Of a stretch of DNA of 5,090 bases, positions 1 to 5,090 are shown piece after piece. The position numbers were made by a program, and so were the translations under genes. The notes under the pieces were generated by a model, which saw only the letters and a list, made by a program, of their open reading frames with translations, was not told the DNA's origin and searched no databases. Origin of the DNA: Gammaproteobacteria bacterium (GTDB lineage: Bacteria; Pseudomonadota; Gammaproteobacteria; Steroidobacterales; Steroidobacteraceae); NCBI GenBank assembly GCA_027451085.1, contig DAIDKA010000172.1:1-5090 (forward strand). The letters are read 5' to 3'. Every line of letters starts with the position of its first letter. The stretch's first letter is position 1.

Positions 1-352
1 CACCCTGCTTGCGCGGGTCCTTGCGGTCCACGCCCTGGGCGATGTCGGGGGACTGCTTGCCGATGACATTGAGCACGCCGCATCTGGCGCCGTCAAAACC
101 CATGTCGGAGGAGTTGTAGCCGATGTCGAGCACGGCCCTGCGGACCAGGGCCTCCACATCCACCCAGGCGGAGGTGGTGACCTCGCCCGCTACGATGACC
201 ACGCCGGTCTTGATCAGCGTCTCGCAGGCCACGCGGGCGCGCTTGTCCTGGGCGATGATGGCGTCCAGCACCGCATCGCTGATCTGGTCCGCGATCTTGT
301 CCGGATGACCTTCTGAAACCGATTCCGACGTGAACAGATAGTTGTTGGGCAT
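1..352 (-). CDS. metK: S-adenosylmethionine synthetase (MetK), N-terminal part, cut by window edge
   Basis: MetK makes S-adenosylmethionine from methionine and ATP in the cytoplasm, releasing phosphate and pyrophosphate. Only the first 117 residues of an expected ~390 are present. The translation begins MPNNYLFTSESVSEGHPDK and carries the family's N-terminal signature: His16 and Asp18 lie in SEGHPDKIADQISD, the ATP and metal binding segment. A GEVTTSAWVD stretch, a GYNSSDMGFD stretch and IGKQSPDIAQGVD follow, all in the order seen in E. coli MetK. The start codon is ATG at 350-352, because the protein aligns with E. coli MetK almost from its first residue. The ribosome binding site is weak: an AGGA lies about 15 bases upstream. 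The gene starts 43 bases after the adenosine kinase stop, on the same strand, so co-transcription is likely. No promoter or riboswitch is evident in that gap. The identification is essentially certain; the C-terminus cannot be judged. Confidence 0.97.
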   Translation of the reverse strand, partial: MPNNYLFTSESVSEGHPDKIADQISDAVLDAIIAQDKRARVACETLIKTGVVIVAGEVTTSAWVDVEALVRRAVLDIGYNSSDMGFDGARCGVLNVIGKQSPDIAQGVDRKDPRKQG

Positions 353-395
353 GAAAGCGCTCGGTCCGTCCTGCAAAGGGTTGAAGCCTGCGATA

Positions 396-1388
396 CTACA
401 GTGCGCCGGCGTGATCCGGGAAGGCTGCCGCGAAGGCCGCCTTGAACTGCGTCACGGTAAAGCGATGGTTCTGGGTGCCCTTGTGGGCGATCTTGATGGC
501 ACCCATCAGCGAGGCGATGCGGCCTGTGACCGCCCAGTCCCTGCCGTGCAGCAGACCATGGATGAGGCCGGCGCGGTAGGCGTCGCCGCAGCCGGTGGGA
601 TCGACCACTGCCGCAGGCTTGGCCGGCGGAATGGCGAGCTCCCCTTGCGGGGTGTAGATGGTCGAGCCATCAGCCCCGCGGGTGACGATCAGCGCCTGCA
701 CGTGCCGCACGATGTCGGCGGCCGACCAGCCGGTGCGCTGCTGCAGCATCTGCCACTCGTATTCGTTCACCGTGACCCAGGTGGCCTGCTCGATGAACAG
801 CCGCAGGTCGGCTCCGTCGAACATGGGCAGACCCTGGCCGGGATCAAAGATGAACGGAATGCCGGCGGCGGCGAACTGGGCTGCGTGCTGGATCATGCCG
901 TCACGGCCATCCGGGGAGACGATGCCCAGGGCAATCCCACGGGTGTTGTTCAGAACCTGGCCCACCTCGTTCAGGTGGGACTGCTGCATGGCGCCCGGGT
1001 GGAAGGCCGTGATCTGGTTGTCGTCCAGGTCGGTGGTGATGAAGGCCTGGGCGGTGTGCGCGCTGTCGATGATCTTGATGTGGTCGCCGGGCACGCCTGT
1101 ATCGCGCATCCACTGGGCATACGGCGCGAAGTCCCGGCCCACGGTGGCCATGGCGTAGCCGGTGTCACCCAGCAACCGCAGGTTGTAGGCGATGTTGCCG
1201 GCGCAGCCGCCGTACTCGCGCCGCAGCTGCGGCACGAGGAACGACACGTTCAGCATGTGGATCTTGTCCGGCAGGATCTGGTCCTTGAACCGCCCGCTGA
1301 AGACCATGATGCTGTCGAACGCCATCGAGCCGCAGATCAGCGCGGCGCCCTTCGCCTGGCCGTCCTCGGCCACACCACCCTGACTCAT
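396..1388 (-). CDS. adoK: Adenosine kinase, PfkB/ribokinase family
   Basis: This is predicted to phosphorylate adenosine to AMP with ATP, in the cytoplasm. The 330-residue product has the two PfkB marks: GGCAGN at residues 60-65 (sugar-binding side) and DPTGCGDAYRAG at 263-274, with Asp269 as the expected catalytic base in the anion-hole loop. The text FSGRF..QILP..H..N.SFLV near residues 30-52 and NEYEWQMLQQRTGWS near 208-222 resemble the Mycobacterium tuberculosis adenosine kinase (Rv2202c type), as far as I recall that sequence, more than generic sugar kinases. The length also fits. The start MSQGG (ATG at 1386-1388) is chosen because it lies just after the stop of the preceding gene, 5 bases away, with an AAGG inside that gene's last codons as a possible ribosome site. 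An in-frame ATG at 1464-1466 would overlap the upstream gene by 73 bases and add no recognisable sequence. Next to metK, it plausibly salvages adenosine released from S-adenosylhomocysteine. A different nucleoside or sugar substrate cannot be excluded. Confidence 0.88.
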   Translation of the reverse strand: MSQGGVAEDGQAKGAALICGSMAFDSIMVFSGRFKDQILPDKIHMLNVSFLVPQLRREYGGCAGNIAYNLRLLGDTGYAMATVGRDFAPYAQWMRDTGVPGDHIKIIDSAHTAQAFITTDLDDNQITAFHPGAMQQSHLNEVGQVLNNTRGIALGIVSPDGRDGMIQHAAQFAAAGIPFIFDPGQGLPMFDGADLRLFIEQATWVTVNEYEWQMLQQRTGWSAADIVRHVQALIVTRGADGSTIYTPQGELAIPPAKPAAVVDPTGCGDAYRAGLIHGLLHGRDWAVTGRIASLMGAIKIAHKGTQNHRFTVTQFKAAFAAAFPDHAGAL

Positions 1389-1393
1389 CAGCT

Positions 1394-2320
1394 TCAGGCC
1401 TTGGCGAGGAACTTGGTGCCAGACGGGTCCAGCTCGAAGTTGCCTTCCACCAGGTCCTTGAGCCACTGGGCGGTGATCATGGTGCCGCCGAAGGCGAAGT
1501 AATGCGGCTGCACGATGCGGCTGGGGGCCCTGCCCGCGCCGTTATTGATCAGGGCGAGCAGCATTTCGTCCGGGGTCATGGCCATGCCGGTGGCCATCTT
1601 GGTGAAGTTGCCGAGGTTCTTGAACAGCGCGCCCGCGGAGGCGCCGATGCCGCAGAACGCCGCGTACTTCAGCAGCTTGGCGAGCGGGGTGGGACCGGCG
1701 ATCCCCATGTGCACGGGCAGGTCGATGCCGTGGGCCTGCAGCTGGGCGTCCCACTCGGCCACCGCCTTGGGATTGAAGCTGAACTGGGTGGCCACATGGA
1801 TCTTGAGACCGGTGCGCTTCATGTAGTCCTGCTTGAAGGCGAGCGCCTTCCACAGCATGTCGTCGGGACAGTTCGGGTTGCCTTCCGGATGGCCCGCGAC
1901 CCCGGCGTACTCGATGCCCGACTCAATGATCGCGCCGCTCTCCAGCACCGCCATGGAGCTGTCGAAAGGACCCGCCGGAGGGTTGAGGTCACCGGCGATC
2001 AGCAGCACCTGCTCGACGCCCGCATCGACGGCCACTTTCAGGTTGTCGCGCAGCTCCTGCTCGCTGCGCTGGCGGCGGGCGGCGATATGGGGGCTCGCGC
2101 GGTAGCCCAGCTTCTGCACCTTGGTGGCGATGCGGATCACGTCCGGCAGCTCGACTTCCTTGCCGGTGTGGGCGACATAGACCGTCATGCCCTTGGGCAG
2201 CACCCCGGCCAGTTCGTCCAGCAGCTTCTCGTCGGCGGCGGAAATCTCGGTGGAGGTGTTGCGGGCGAATTCAGAAACACGCTGCTTCAGGGCGGCGAGT
2301 TCGGCGGCGGACAGTGTCAT
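1394..2320 (-). CDS. Divergent MetF-like 5,10-methylenetetrahydrofolate reductase
   Basis: The 308-residue product looks like the flavin-dependent methylenetetrahydrofolate reductase TIM barrel (E. coli MetF is 296). That family interconverts methylene-THF and methyl-THF with NAD(P)H. Landmarks align in order: Glu25 in STEIS at the place of the catalytic Glu of the FEFFPP motif, ASPHIAAR with His78 (MetF APHLTC), LIAGDLNPPAG with Asp111 (MetF LRGDLPPG), VAGHPEGNP near 141-150, and HVATQFSFNP with Gln179 (MetF ITQFFFD). The classic FEFFPP motif itself is lost, so this is not housekeeping MetF but a divergent branch. Homologues of this kind occur in bacteria that oxidise methyl-THF during growth on methylated compounds, so the reaction may run towards methylene-THF here; that is inference. 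A good AGAGGA ribosome site precedes the ATG at 2318-2320. The gene lies 30 bases after fdhD and 5 bases before the adenosine kinase, in one apparent operon. Confidence 0.82.
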   Translation of the reverse strand: MTLSAAELAALKQRVSEFARNTSTEISAADEKLLDELAGVLPKGMTVYVAHTGKEVELPDVIRIATKVQKLGYRASPHIAARRQRSEQELRDNLKVAVDAGVEQVLLIAGDLNPPAGPFDSSMAVLESGAIIESGIEYAGVAGHPEGNPNCPDDMLWKALAFKQDYMKRTGLKIHVATQFSFNPKAVAEWDAQLQAHGIDLPVHMGIAGPTPLAKLLKYAAFCGIGASAGALFKNLGNFTKMATGMAMTPDEMLLALINNGAGRAPSRIVQPHYFAFGGTMITAQWLKDLVEGNFELDPSGTKFLAKA

Positions 2321-2328
2321 GTAGCAGA

Positions 2329-2334
2329 TCCTCT
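2329..2334 (-). promoter_or_regulatory. Ribosome binding site of the MetF-like gene
   Basis: The minus strand reads AGAGGA, followed by 8 bases and the ATG at 2318-2320. It is the strongest Shine-Dalgarno sequence in the four-gene minus-strand cluster, and it fixes the start of the MetF-like gene. It lies in the 30-base gap after fdhD. Confidence 0.7.
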
Positions 2335-2350
2335 GTGTGAACCGGTTATC

Positions 2351-3169
2351 TTACGTCAGGCGCCGGCCGTGGGCATACACCACGTGCCGCTCACGACGCG
2401 CGAAAGCGACCAGGGTCAGGCCGCAGCGTTCGGCATGCCTGACCGCGAACGATGTGGGCGCCGACAGCGCCGCCAGGAAACTGATGCCCGAGGATGCGGT
2501 CTTCTGCACCATCTCGTAGCTGGCCCGGCTGGTCACCAGCATGAAGCCGGCGCCGAGGTCTGTCCCGGCCCGCTTCAGGGCGCCGATGGCCTTGTCCAGG
2601 GCGTTGTGCCGGCCGACGTCTTCACGCACCAGCGCAATGCCCTGCCCGGGCACCACCCAGGCGGCGGCATGCACGCTGCCAGTGCTGGCGTTGAGCGGCT
2701 GGCGGGTGGAGAGTTCCTCGATCGCGGCGTGCAGCTGCGCCACATCCACCCGCGGCCCCGGACCCACCTGGGGTGTCGCGCGCACCGCCTGCTCCAGGGT
2801 CTCGGTGCCGCACAGCCCGCAGCCGGTACGGCCGGTGAGATTGCGCCGCCGGCGCAGCAGCTGCGGGAACCGATCCCAGGCGATGGCGATCCGCACCTCG
2901 GCGGATTCCGGCCCCACCTCGACCTCGACACCCCGGATTTCATCCATGCCCGCGACCAGTTCTTCGCTCAGGGAAAAGCCGTAGCCGAGGTCGTCCAGGT
3001 TGCGCGGAGTGGCCAGCATCACGACATGCGGCTCACCGTTGTACATCAGGGCCACGGGGAGCTCTTCGGCCACCCGGTCCAGGGCGCGGGAGCTCTGCCC
3101 CTGCACCCAGCGATCCACGGCGACTTCGACGCCATAGGACTCCGGAACCGCTCCGGGCCCCGCGGCCAT
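2351..3169 (-). CDS. fdhD: Formate dehydrogenase accessory sulfurtransferase FdhD
   Basis: FdhD takes sulfur from the cysteine desulfurase IscS and passes it to the molybdenum cofactor (bis-MGD) of formate dehydrogenase, which is inactive without it. The 272-residue product is close to the E. coli length of 277. The active segment is TGRTGCGLCGTETLEQA, with Cys117 and Cys120 matching E. coli Cys121 and Cys124. Further family marks are GFSLSEELV near 64-72, the EDVGRHNALDKAIG block in the C-terminal half, and TSRASYEMVQKTASSG after it. I chose ATG at 3167-3169 (MAAGPGAVPE). Upstream in-frame ATGs reach 3271, but they would add 34 residues absent from the family, would run into the candidate regulator site, and have no better ribosome site. 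A GGGGG lies about 9 bases upstream of the chosen start. No formate dehydrogenase subunit gene is in the window. The gene is first in the minus-strand cluster and divergent from lysR. Confidence 0.95.
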   Translation of the reverse strand: MAAGPGAVPESYGVEVAVDRWVQGQSSRALDRVAEELPVALMYNGEPHVVMLATPRNLDDLGYGFSLSEELVAGMDEIRGVEVEVGPESAEVRIAIAWDRFPQLLRRRRNLTGRTGCGLCGTETLEQAVRATPQVGPGPRVDVAQLHAAIEELSTRQPLNASTGSVHAAAWVVPGQGIALVREDVGRHNALDKAIGALKRAGTDLGAGFMLVTSRASYEMVQKTASSGISFLAALSAPTSFAVRHAERCGLTLVAFARRERHVVYAHGRRLT

Positions 3170-3180
3170 TACCGTGCCCC

Positions 3181-3195
3181 CGGACGGGCGGTCCG
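3181..3195 (-). other. Small perfect hairpin in the fdhD leader
   Basis: CGGAC and GTCCG form a perfect 5-base stem around a 5-base loop, ending 11 bases before the fdhD ATG and abutting its G-rich ribosome site on the minus strand. A GACGGGC repeat occurs at 3183-3189 and again at 3195-3201. The stem is GC-rich and could affect translation initiation, but such short stems are frequent in GC-rich DNA, so a role is unproven. Confidence 0.3.
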
Positions 3196-3206
3196 ACGGG
3201 CCGGCA

Positions 3207-3212
3207 AATATA
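3207..3212 (-). promoter_or_regulatory. Candidate -10 element for the fdhD operon
   Basis: The minus strand reads TATATT, five of six matches to TATAAT, in one of the few AT-rich spots of the divergent region. Transcription would start near 3200, giving a leader of about 30 bases before fdhD. No good -35 hexamer lies 16-18 bases upstream, which would fit a promoter needing an activator such as the divergent LysR protein. The regulator-box centre would then be near -78, slightly far for a typical LysR activation site. Position is inferred from sequence only. Confidence 0.35.
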
Positions 3213-3265
3213 CATCCATCCGGGATACCATTGTGGGCGGGCAAGTTAGCGGCTGGGTGTATTCT

Positions 3266-3292
3266 GGGCAATCACTTTTATGGATTCGGCCC
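3266..3292. promoter_or_regulatory. Candidate LysR-type regulator binding box (nod-box-like ATC-N9-GAT)
   Basis: The interrupted palindrome GGGC AATC-N9-GATT cg GCCC has its inner arms AATC at 3270-3273 and GATT at 3283-3286. Outer arms GGGC and GCCC pair if a two-base insertion (cg) is allowed on the right. The core ATC-N9-GAT contains the T-N11-A motif of LysR-type sites and matches the spacing of the NodD-binding core. It sits between the divergent fdhD and lysR starts, about 97 bases from fdhD and 66 from lysR. The adjacent regulator is of the NodD/NahR-like branch. Binding is inferred. Confidence 0.5.
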
Positions 3293-3357
3293 ATTTGCCC
3301 CCCGGATGCACTCCTGACTCCCAGCGGTGACAACTCAAGAACTTATCAACGAGTCCC

Positions 3358-4281
3358 ATGCAGCTGAATCGTTTTGACCTGAACCTGCTGATCGCGCTCG
3401 ATGCGCTCCTGCACGAAAAAAACGTCACGCGGGCGGCCGAGCGCGTGTACCTGTCGCAACCGGCCATGAGCGCGGCGCTGCAAAAGCTGCGCGACTATTT
3501 CGGCGACCAGCTGCTGGTGCGGGTGGGCCGCGAAATGGAGCTGACTCCGCGCGGCCTGTCACTGGTGGAGCCGGTGCGCGAGGCGCTGCTGAAGGTGCAG
3601 GCCACCTTGGGCACCCAGCCCAGCTTCGATCCGGCCACGGTGCGCCGGACCTTTACCGTCATCGCCACGGACGAAGCGGTGCCGGAACTGGTGCCCAAGG
3701 TGCTTAACCGCGTGGCGCGGGAAGCCCCCCAGGTCCAGTGCCACATCGAGCAGATCTCCCAGAACAGCCTCACCCGGCTGACTTACGGCGATGCGGACCT
3801 GGCGATCTCGCTGGATATCATGCGCCTGTACGGACTCAAGGTATTTCCGGACACGCTGCGCACCCAGACACTGCGCCCGGCGCGCTGGGTCTGCGTCATG
3901 TCCAAGGATCACCCGTTCCAGGGCAGGAACCTCACCCTGGAGGACTACCAGTCCCTGGCGCACATCGTCGCCCGCCCCAACGGCCACACCGCGCCGGTGG
4001 AGGAACACGTGCGGCGGCTCATGGGCATGGACCTGAACGTACGCGCCAGCACGCAGAGCCTGCTGGAGATGCTGTTCATGTTGCCCGGCTCACCGTTCGC
4101 GGCCACGGTGCCGGAGCGCGTGGCGAAGCTCGTGGCGCCGCTGGTGCCCCTGAAAACCTATGCCCTGCCCTTCGACACGCTGGACGGTCAGGAAATCCTC
4201 CTCTGGCACAAGCGCAATGAGCCGGACCCGGGCCACGCCTGGCTGCGCTCGTTGTTCATCGAGGCCGCCAAAGAACTCTGA
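3358..4281 (+). CDS. LysR-family transcriptional regulator, NodD/NahR-like branch
   Basis: The 307-residue product has normal LysR length. Residues ~4-63 form the winged helix-turn-helix: NRFDLNLLIALDALL, then NVTRAAERVYLSQPAMSAALQKLRDYF as helix-turn-helix, then LLVRVGREMELTPRG as the wing. The remainder, from about residue 90, is the periplasmic-binding-protein-like effector domain (RRTFTVIATDEAVPELVPKVL, DADLAISLDI, and a region ending near LRSLFIEAAKEL). The N-terminal wording 'NRFDLNLL.ALDALL.E.NVTRAAER' is typical of the NodD/NahR/LinR-like branch, whose members often sense aromatic or other small molecules. The ATG at 3358 is supported by the conserved start of that branch; the ribosome site is weak (GAG four bases upstream). 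The gene is divergent from fdhD, the usual layout for a LysR protein that controls its neighbour, so it probably regulates the C1 operon and itself. The effector cannot be deduced. Confidence 0.93.
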   Translation: MQLNRFDLNLLIALDALLHEKNVTRAAERVYLSQPAMSAALQKLRDYFGDQLLVRVGREMELTPRGLSLVEPVREALLKVQATLGTQPSFDPATVRRTFTVIATDEAVPELVPKVLNRVAREAPQVQCHIEQISQNSLTRLTYGDADLAISLDIMRLYGLKVFPDTLRTQTLRPARWVCVMSKDHPFQGRNLTLEDYQSLAHIVARPNGHTAPVEEHVRRLMGMDLNVRASTQSLLEMLFMLPGSPFAATVPERVAKLVAPLVPLKTYALPFDTLDGQEILLWHKRNEPDPGHAWLRSLFIEAAKEL

Positions 4282-4309
4282 AGATTTCAGGCCCTGCCGC
4301 AGTTAGGTC

Positions 4310-4338
4310 TTGCATAACCAGCTACCTTGTAATAAAAA
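4310..4338 (+). promoter_or_regulatory. Possible padR promoter overlapping the inverted repeat
   Basis: TTGCAT at 4310-4315 and TAAAAA at 4333-4338 are 17 bases apart. An alternative -10 is TGTAAT at 4328-4333, five of six matches to TATAAT but with a poor -35. Either -10 falls inside the inverted repeat at 4321-4344, so a repressor bound there would block RNA polymerase. Both matches are moderate. Confidence 0.35.
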
Positions 4339-4344
4339 GGTAGC
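4321..4344. promoter_or_regulatory. Perfect 8-N8-8 inverted repeat, probable PadR operator
   Basis: GCTACCTT at 4321-4328 and AAGGTAGC at 4337-4344 are exact reverse complements around the 8-base spacer gtaataaa. The repeat ends 20 bases before the padR GTG. Many PadR proteins repress their own promoter through palindromes of this size. It lacks a following T run on either strand, so it is not a good intrinsic terminator for lysR. Confidence 0.6.
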
Positions 4345-4358
4345 AGACCATAAAAAGG
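4332..4358 (+). repeat. Direct repeat of ATAAAAAGG, 18 bases apart
   Basis: The nine bases ATAAAAAGG occur at 4332-4340 and exactly again at 4350-4358. The first copy includes part of the right arm of the inverted repeat; the second includes the AAGG ribosome site of padR. The 18-base offset may simply be chance, or the second copy may be an extra half-site placing the regulator over the ribosome-binding region. Confidence 0.4.
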
Positions 4359-4364
4359 CGCGCC

Positions 4365-4718
4365 GTGGCCGTCACCGACAAATTCACCGCGATCCGCAAG
4401 GGCCTGCTTGAGTTCGTGATCCTCAAGCTGATCGCCGCCGAGCGCGTGTATGTCGCCGACATCCTCAAGAAGCTGGCGGACACCGAGTTCGCCACCCAGG
4501 AAGGCACGCTGTACCCGCTGCTCTCACGCCTGCGGCGTGAAGGCCTCGTCGATTACGAGTGGAAGGAGTCCGAGGCCGGACCGCCCCGCAAATACTACGT
4601 GCTCACCGCCGATGGCCGCAGCGAGCTTGCCCGGCTCGCGCAGTACTGGCAGCTCATCAACCAGACCCTGCAAGACATGGGGGAACAGCCATGCGCACCG
4701 TCATCACCGTCAGCCTGA
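4365..4718 (+). CDS. PadR-family transcriptional regulator
   Basis: The 117-residue product is a small PadR-type winged-helix repressor. The region GLLEFVILKLIAAERVYVADILKKLAD (about residues 13-40) is the first part of the DNA-binding domain. The hallmark GTLYPLLSRLRREGLVDYEWKESE and the wing PPRKYYVLTADGRSEL follow, and a short C-terminal helix (LARLAQYWQLINQTLQDM) probably dimerises. The start is GTG at 4365, with AAGG six bases upstream; no ATG near the family's usual start competes. The stop at 4716-4718 lies inside the next gene, giving a 28-base overlap and suggesting translational coupling. PadR repressors next to PspC-domain membrane proteins are a recurring pair, and the inverted repeat just upstream suggests self-repression. 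The inducing signal is unknown; an envelope-related one is only a guess from the neighbour. Confidence 0.93.
   Translation: MAVTDKFTAIRKGLLEFVILKLIAAERVYVADILKKLADTEFATQEGTLYPLLSRLRREGLVDYEWKESEAGPPRKYYVLTADGRSELARLAQYWQLINQTLQDMGEQPCAPSSPSA
4679..4685 (+). promoter_or_regulatory. Ribosome binding site of the PspC-domain gene, inside padR
   Basis: GGGGGAA within the padR coding sequence lies five bases before the ATG at 4691. It supports that ATG as a real start despite the 28-base overlap with padR. Confidence 0.6.
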
Positions 4719-5090
4719 ATGGCACCGCCTACCAGCTCGAAACGGCGGCCCACGAGCAGCTGGACGAATACCTCGGGGTCGCCGAACGACGGCTGGCAGC
4801 CAACCCGGACCGCGCCGAAATCCTCTCCGACCTGGAACAGGCCATCGCCGACAAGTGCAACCGCCACCTCGGTGCGCACAAGAACGTGGTCACCACGGAC
4901 GAGATGGCGGGCATCCTGACGGAGATGGGCCGGTGGAGGGTGGCGCCGACAGTGCGCAAACCGCCACGGACAGCGCCGACCCCGGAGGATCAACCGCAAC
5001 CGACCGGGTGGATGCAACAGACGCAGCCGGTCGCATCGGTCCACGGCCCTTCTATCGCATCCACGAAGGCCAGGTCATCGCCGGCGTCTG
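4691..5090 (+). CDS. PspC-domain protein, partial, with apparent -1 frameshift near 4928
   Basis: The start MRTVITVSLNGTAYQLE, then NPDRAEILSDLEQAIADKC and NVVTTDEMAGILTEM (residues 1-79), is the N-terminal cytoplasmic region of PspC-domain proteins that follow PadR genes. Such proteins continue with an EMGPVE-like turn, an acidic linker and a PspC membrane domain. Here the original frame continues as GRWRVAPTVRKPPRTAP, proline-rich and unlike the family. The frame one base back, from 4927 on, reads GPVEGGADSAQ, an Ala/Asp/Thr linker, then RPFYRIHEGQVIAGV, the opening of the PspC domain. One missing G in the GGG at 4927-4929 explains this. Neither frame meets a stop before the window ends, so the length and the membrane segments are unseen. 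If the shift is real, the gene is probably inactive; if it is a read error, the gene is intact. The role is likely in envelope stress or membrane integrity, by analogy with PspC of the phage-shock system. Confidence 0.82.
   Translation, partial: MRTVITVSLNGTAYQLETAAHEQLDEYLGVAERRLAANPDRAEILSDLEQAIADKCNRHLGAHKNVVTTDEMAGILTEMGRWRVAPTVRKPPRTAPTPEDQPQPTGWMQQTQPVASVHGPSIASTKARSSPAS

Noticed and set aside
353..395. A SAM or SAH riboswitch in front of metK.
   Set aside because: The gap to the preceding gene is only 43 bases, too short for the known SAM/SAH aptamers that would be expected, and no such stem pattern is visible.
3218..3226. ATCCGGGAT palindrome as a second regulator site.
   Set aside because: The arms are only four bases with a one-base centre and do not fit the T-N11-A pattern; likely chance.
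3170..3271. An N-terminally extended FdhD starting at 3271.
   Set aside because: The extra 34 residues have no family similarity and would cover the probable promoter region; the shorter start gives the usual FdhD length.
1502..3367. A 621-codon open frame on the plus strand antisense to the MetF-like gene and fdhD, and a 386-codon one at 342-1502.
   Set aside because: Both lie opposite genes with clear family matches. Their translations are rich in His, Gly, Arg, Val and Gln with no recognisable domain, as expected from the stop-poor complementary strand of GC-rich genes.
4278..4290. CTGAA-gat-TTCAG hairpin at the lysR stop as a terminator.
   Set aside because: The stem is only five base pairs, AT-rich in the middle, and not followed by a T run.
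4321..4344. The inverted repeat before padR as an intrinsic terminator of lysR.
   Set aside because: No run of T follows on the plus strand or on the minus strand; position just upstream of padR fits an operator better.
4922..4935. Programmed -1 ribosomal frameshifting in the PspC-domain gene.
   Set aside because: The bases around 4925-4931 do not form a standard X XXY YYZ slippery heptamer, and no obvious stimulatory structure was seen. A missing G is simpler.

Overview
The window comes from a GC-rich proteobacterial chromosome. By eye roughly two thirds of bases are G or C, and codons end mostly in G or C. The MetK N-terminus closely follows the E. coli type, and a PadR/PspC pair of this architecture is common in Gammaproteobacteria. 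I favour a gamma- or betaproteobacterium, but the genus cannot be read from the sequence. No rRNA, tRNA, mobile element or CRISPR array was seen.

Left part (1-3169, minus strand): four tightly packed genes, read right to left. They are fdhD (sulfur donor for formate dehydrogenase maturation), a divergent MetF-like methylenetetrahydrofolate reductase, a PfkB-type adenosine kinase, and the start of metK (S-adenosylmethionine synthetase, cut by the window edge). Gaps are 30, 5 and 43 bases, so a single operon is likely. Together they touch the SAM cycle (MetK makes SAM; adenosine kinase salvages adenosine left after methyl transfer) and the oxidation of C1 units (methyl-THF to methylene-THF, ending in formate and formate dehydrogenase). 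My inference is a methyl-group handling or methyl-catabolism operon. The demethylase, the other folate enzymes and the formate dehydrogenase itself are not in the window.

Middle (3170-4281): a 188-base divergent control region, then a LysR-type regulator of the NodD/NahR-like branch on the plus strand. The control region holds an inverted repeat with an ATC-N9-GAT core, the geometry of the NodD 'nod box'. It is a candidate site through which the regulator controls both itself and the C1 operon.

Right part (4282-5090, plus strand): a short PadR-family repressor gene with a GTG start, preceded by a perfect 8-N8-8 inverted repeat (probable operator). It overlaps by 28 bases the start of a PspC-domain protein gene that runs off the window. 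In that last gene the expected protein continues in another frame after codon 79, consistent with one missing G in a G run. This is either a real frameshift mutation or a sequencing/assembly error.
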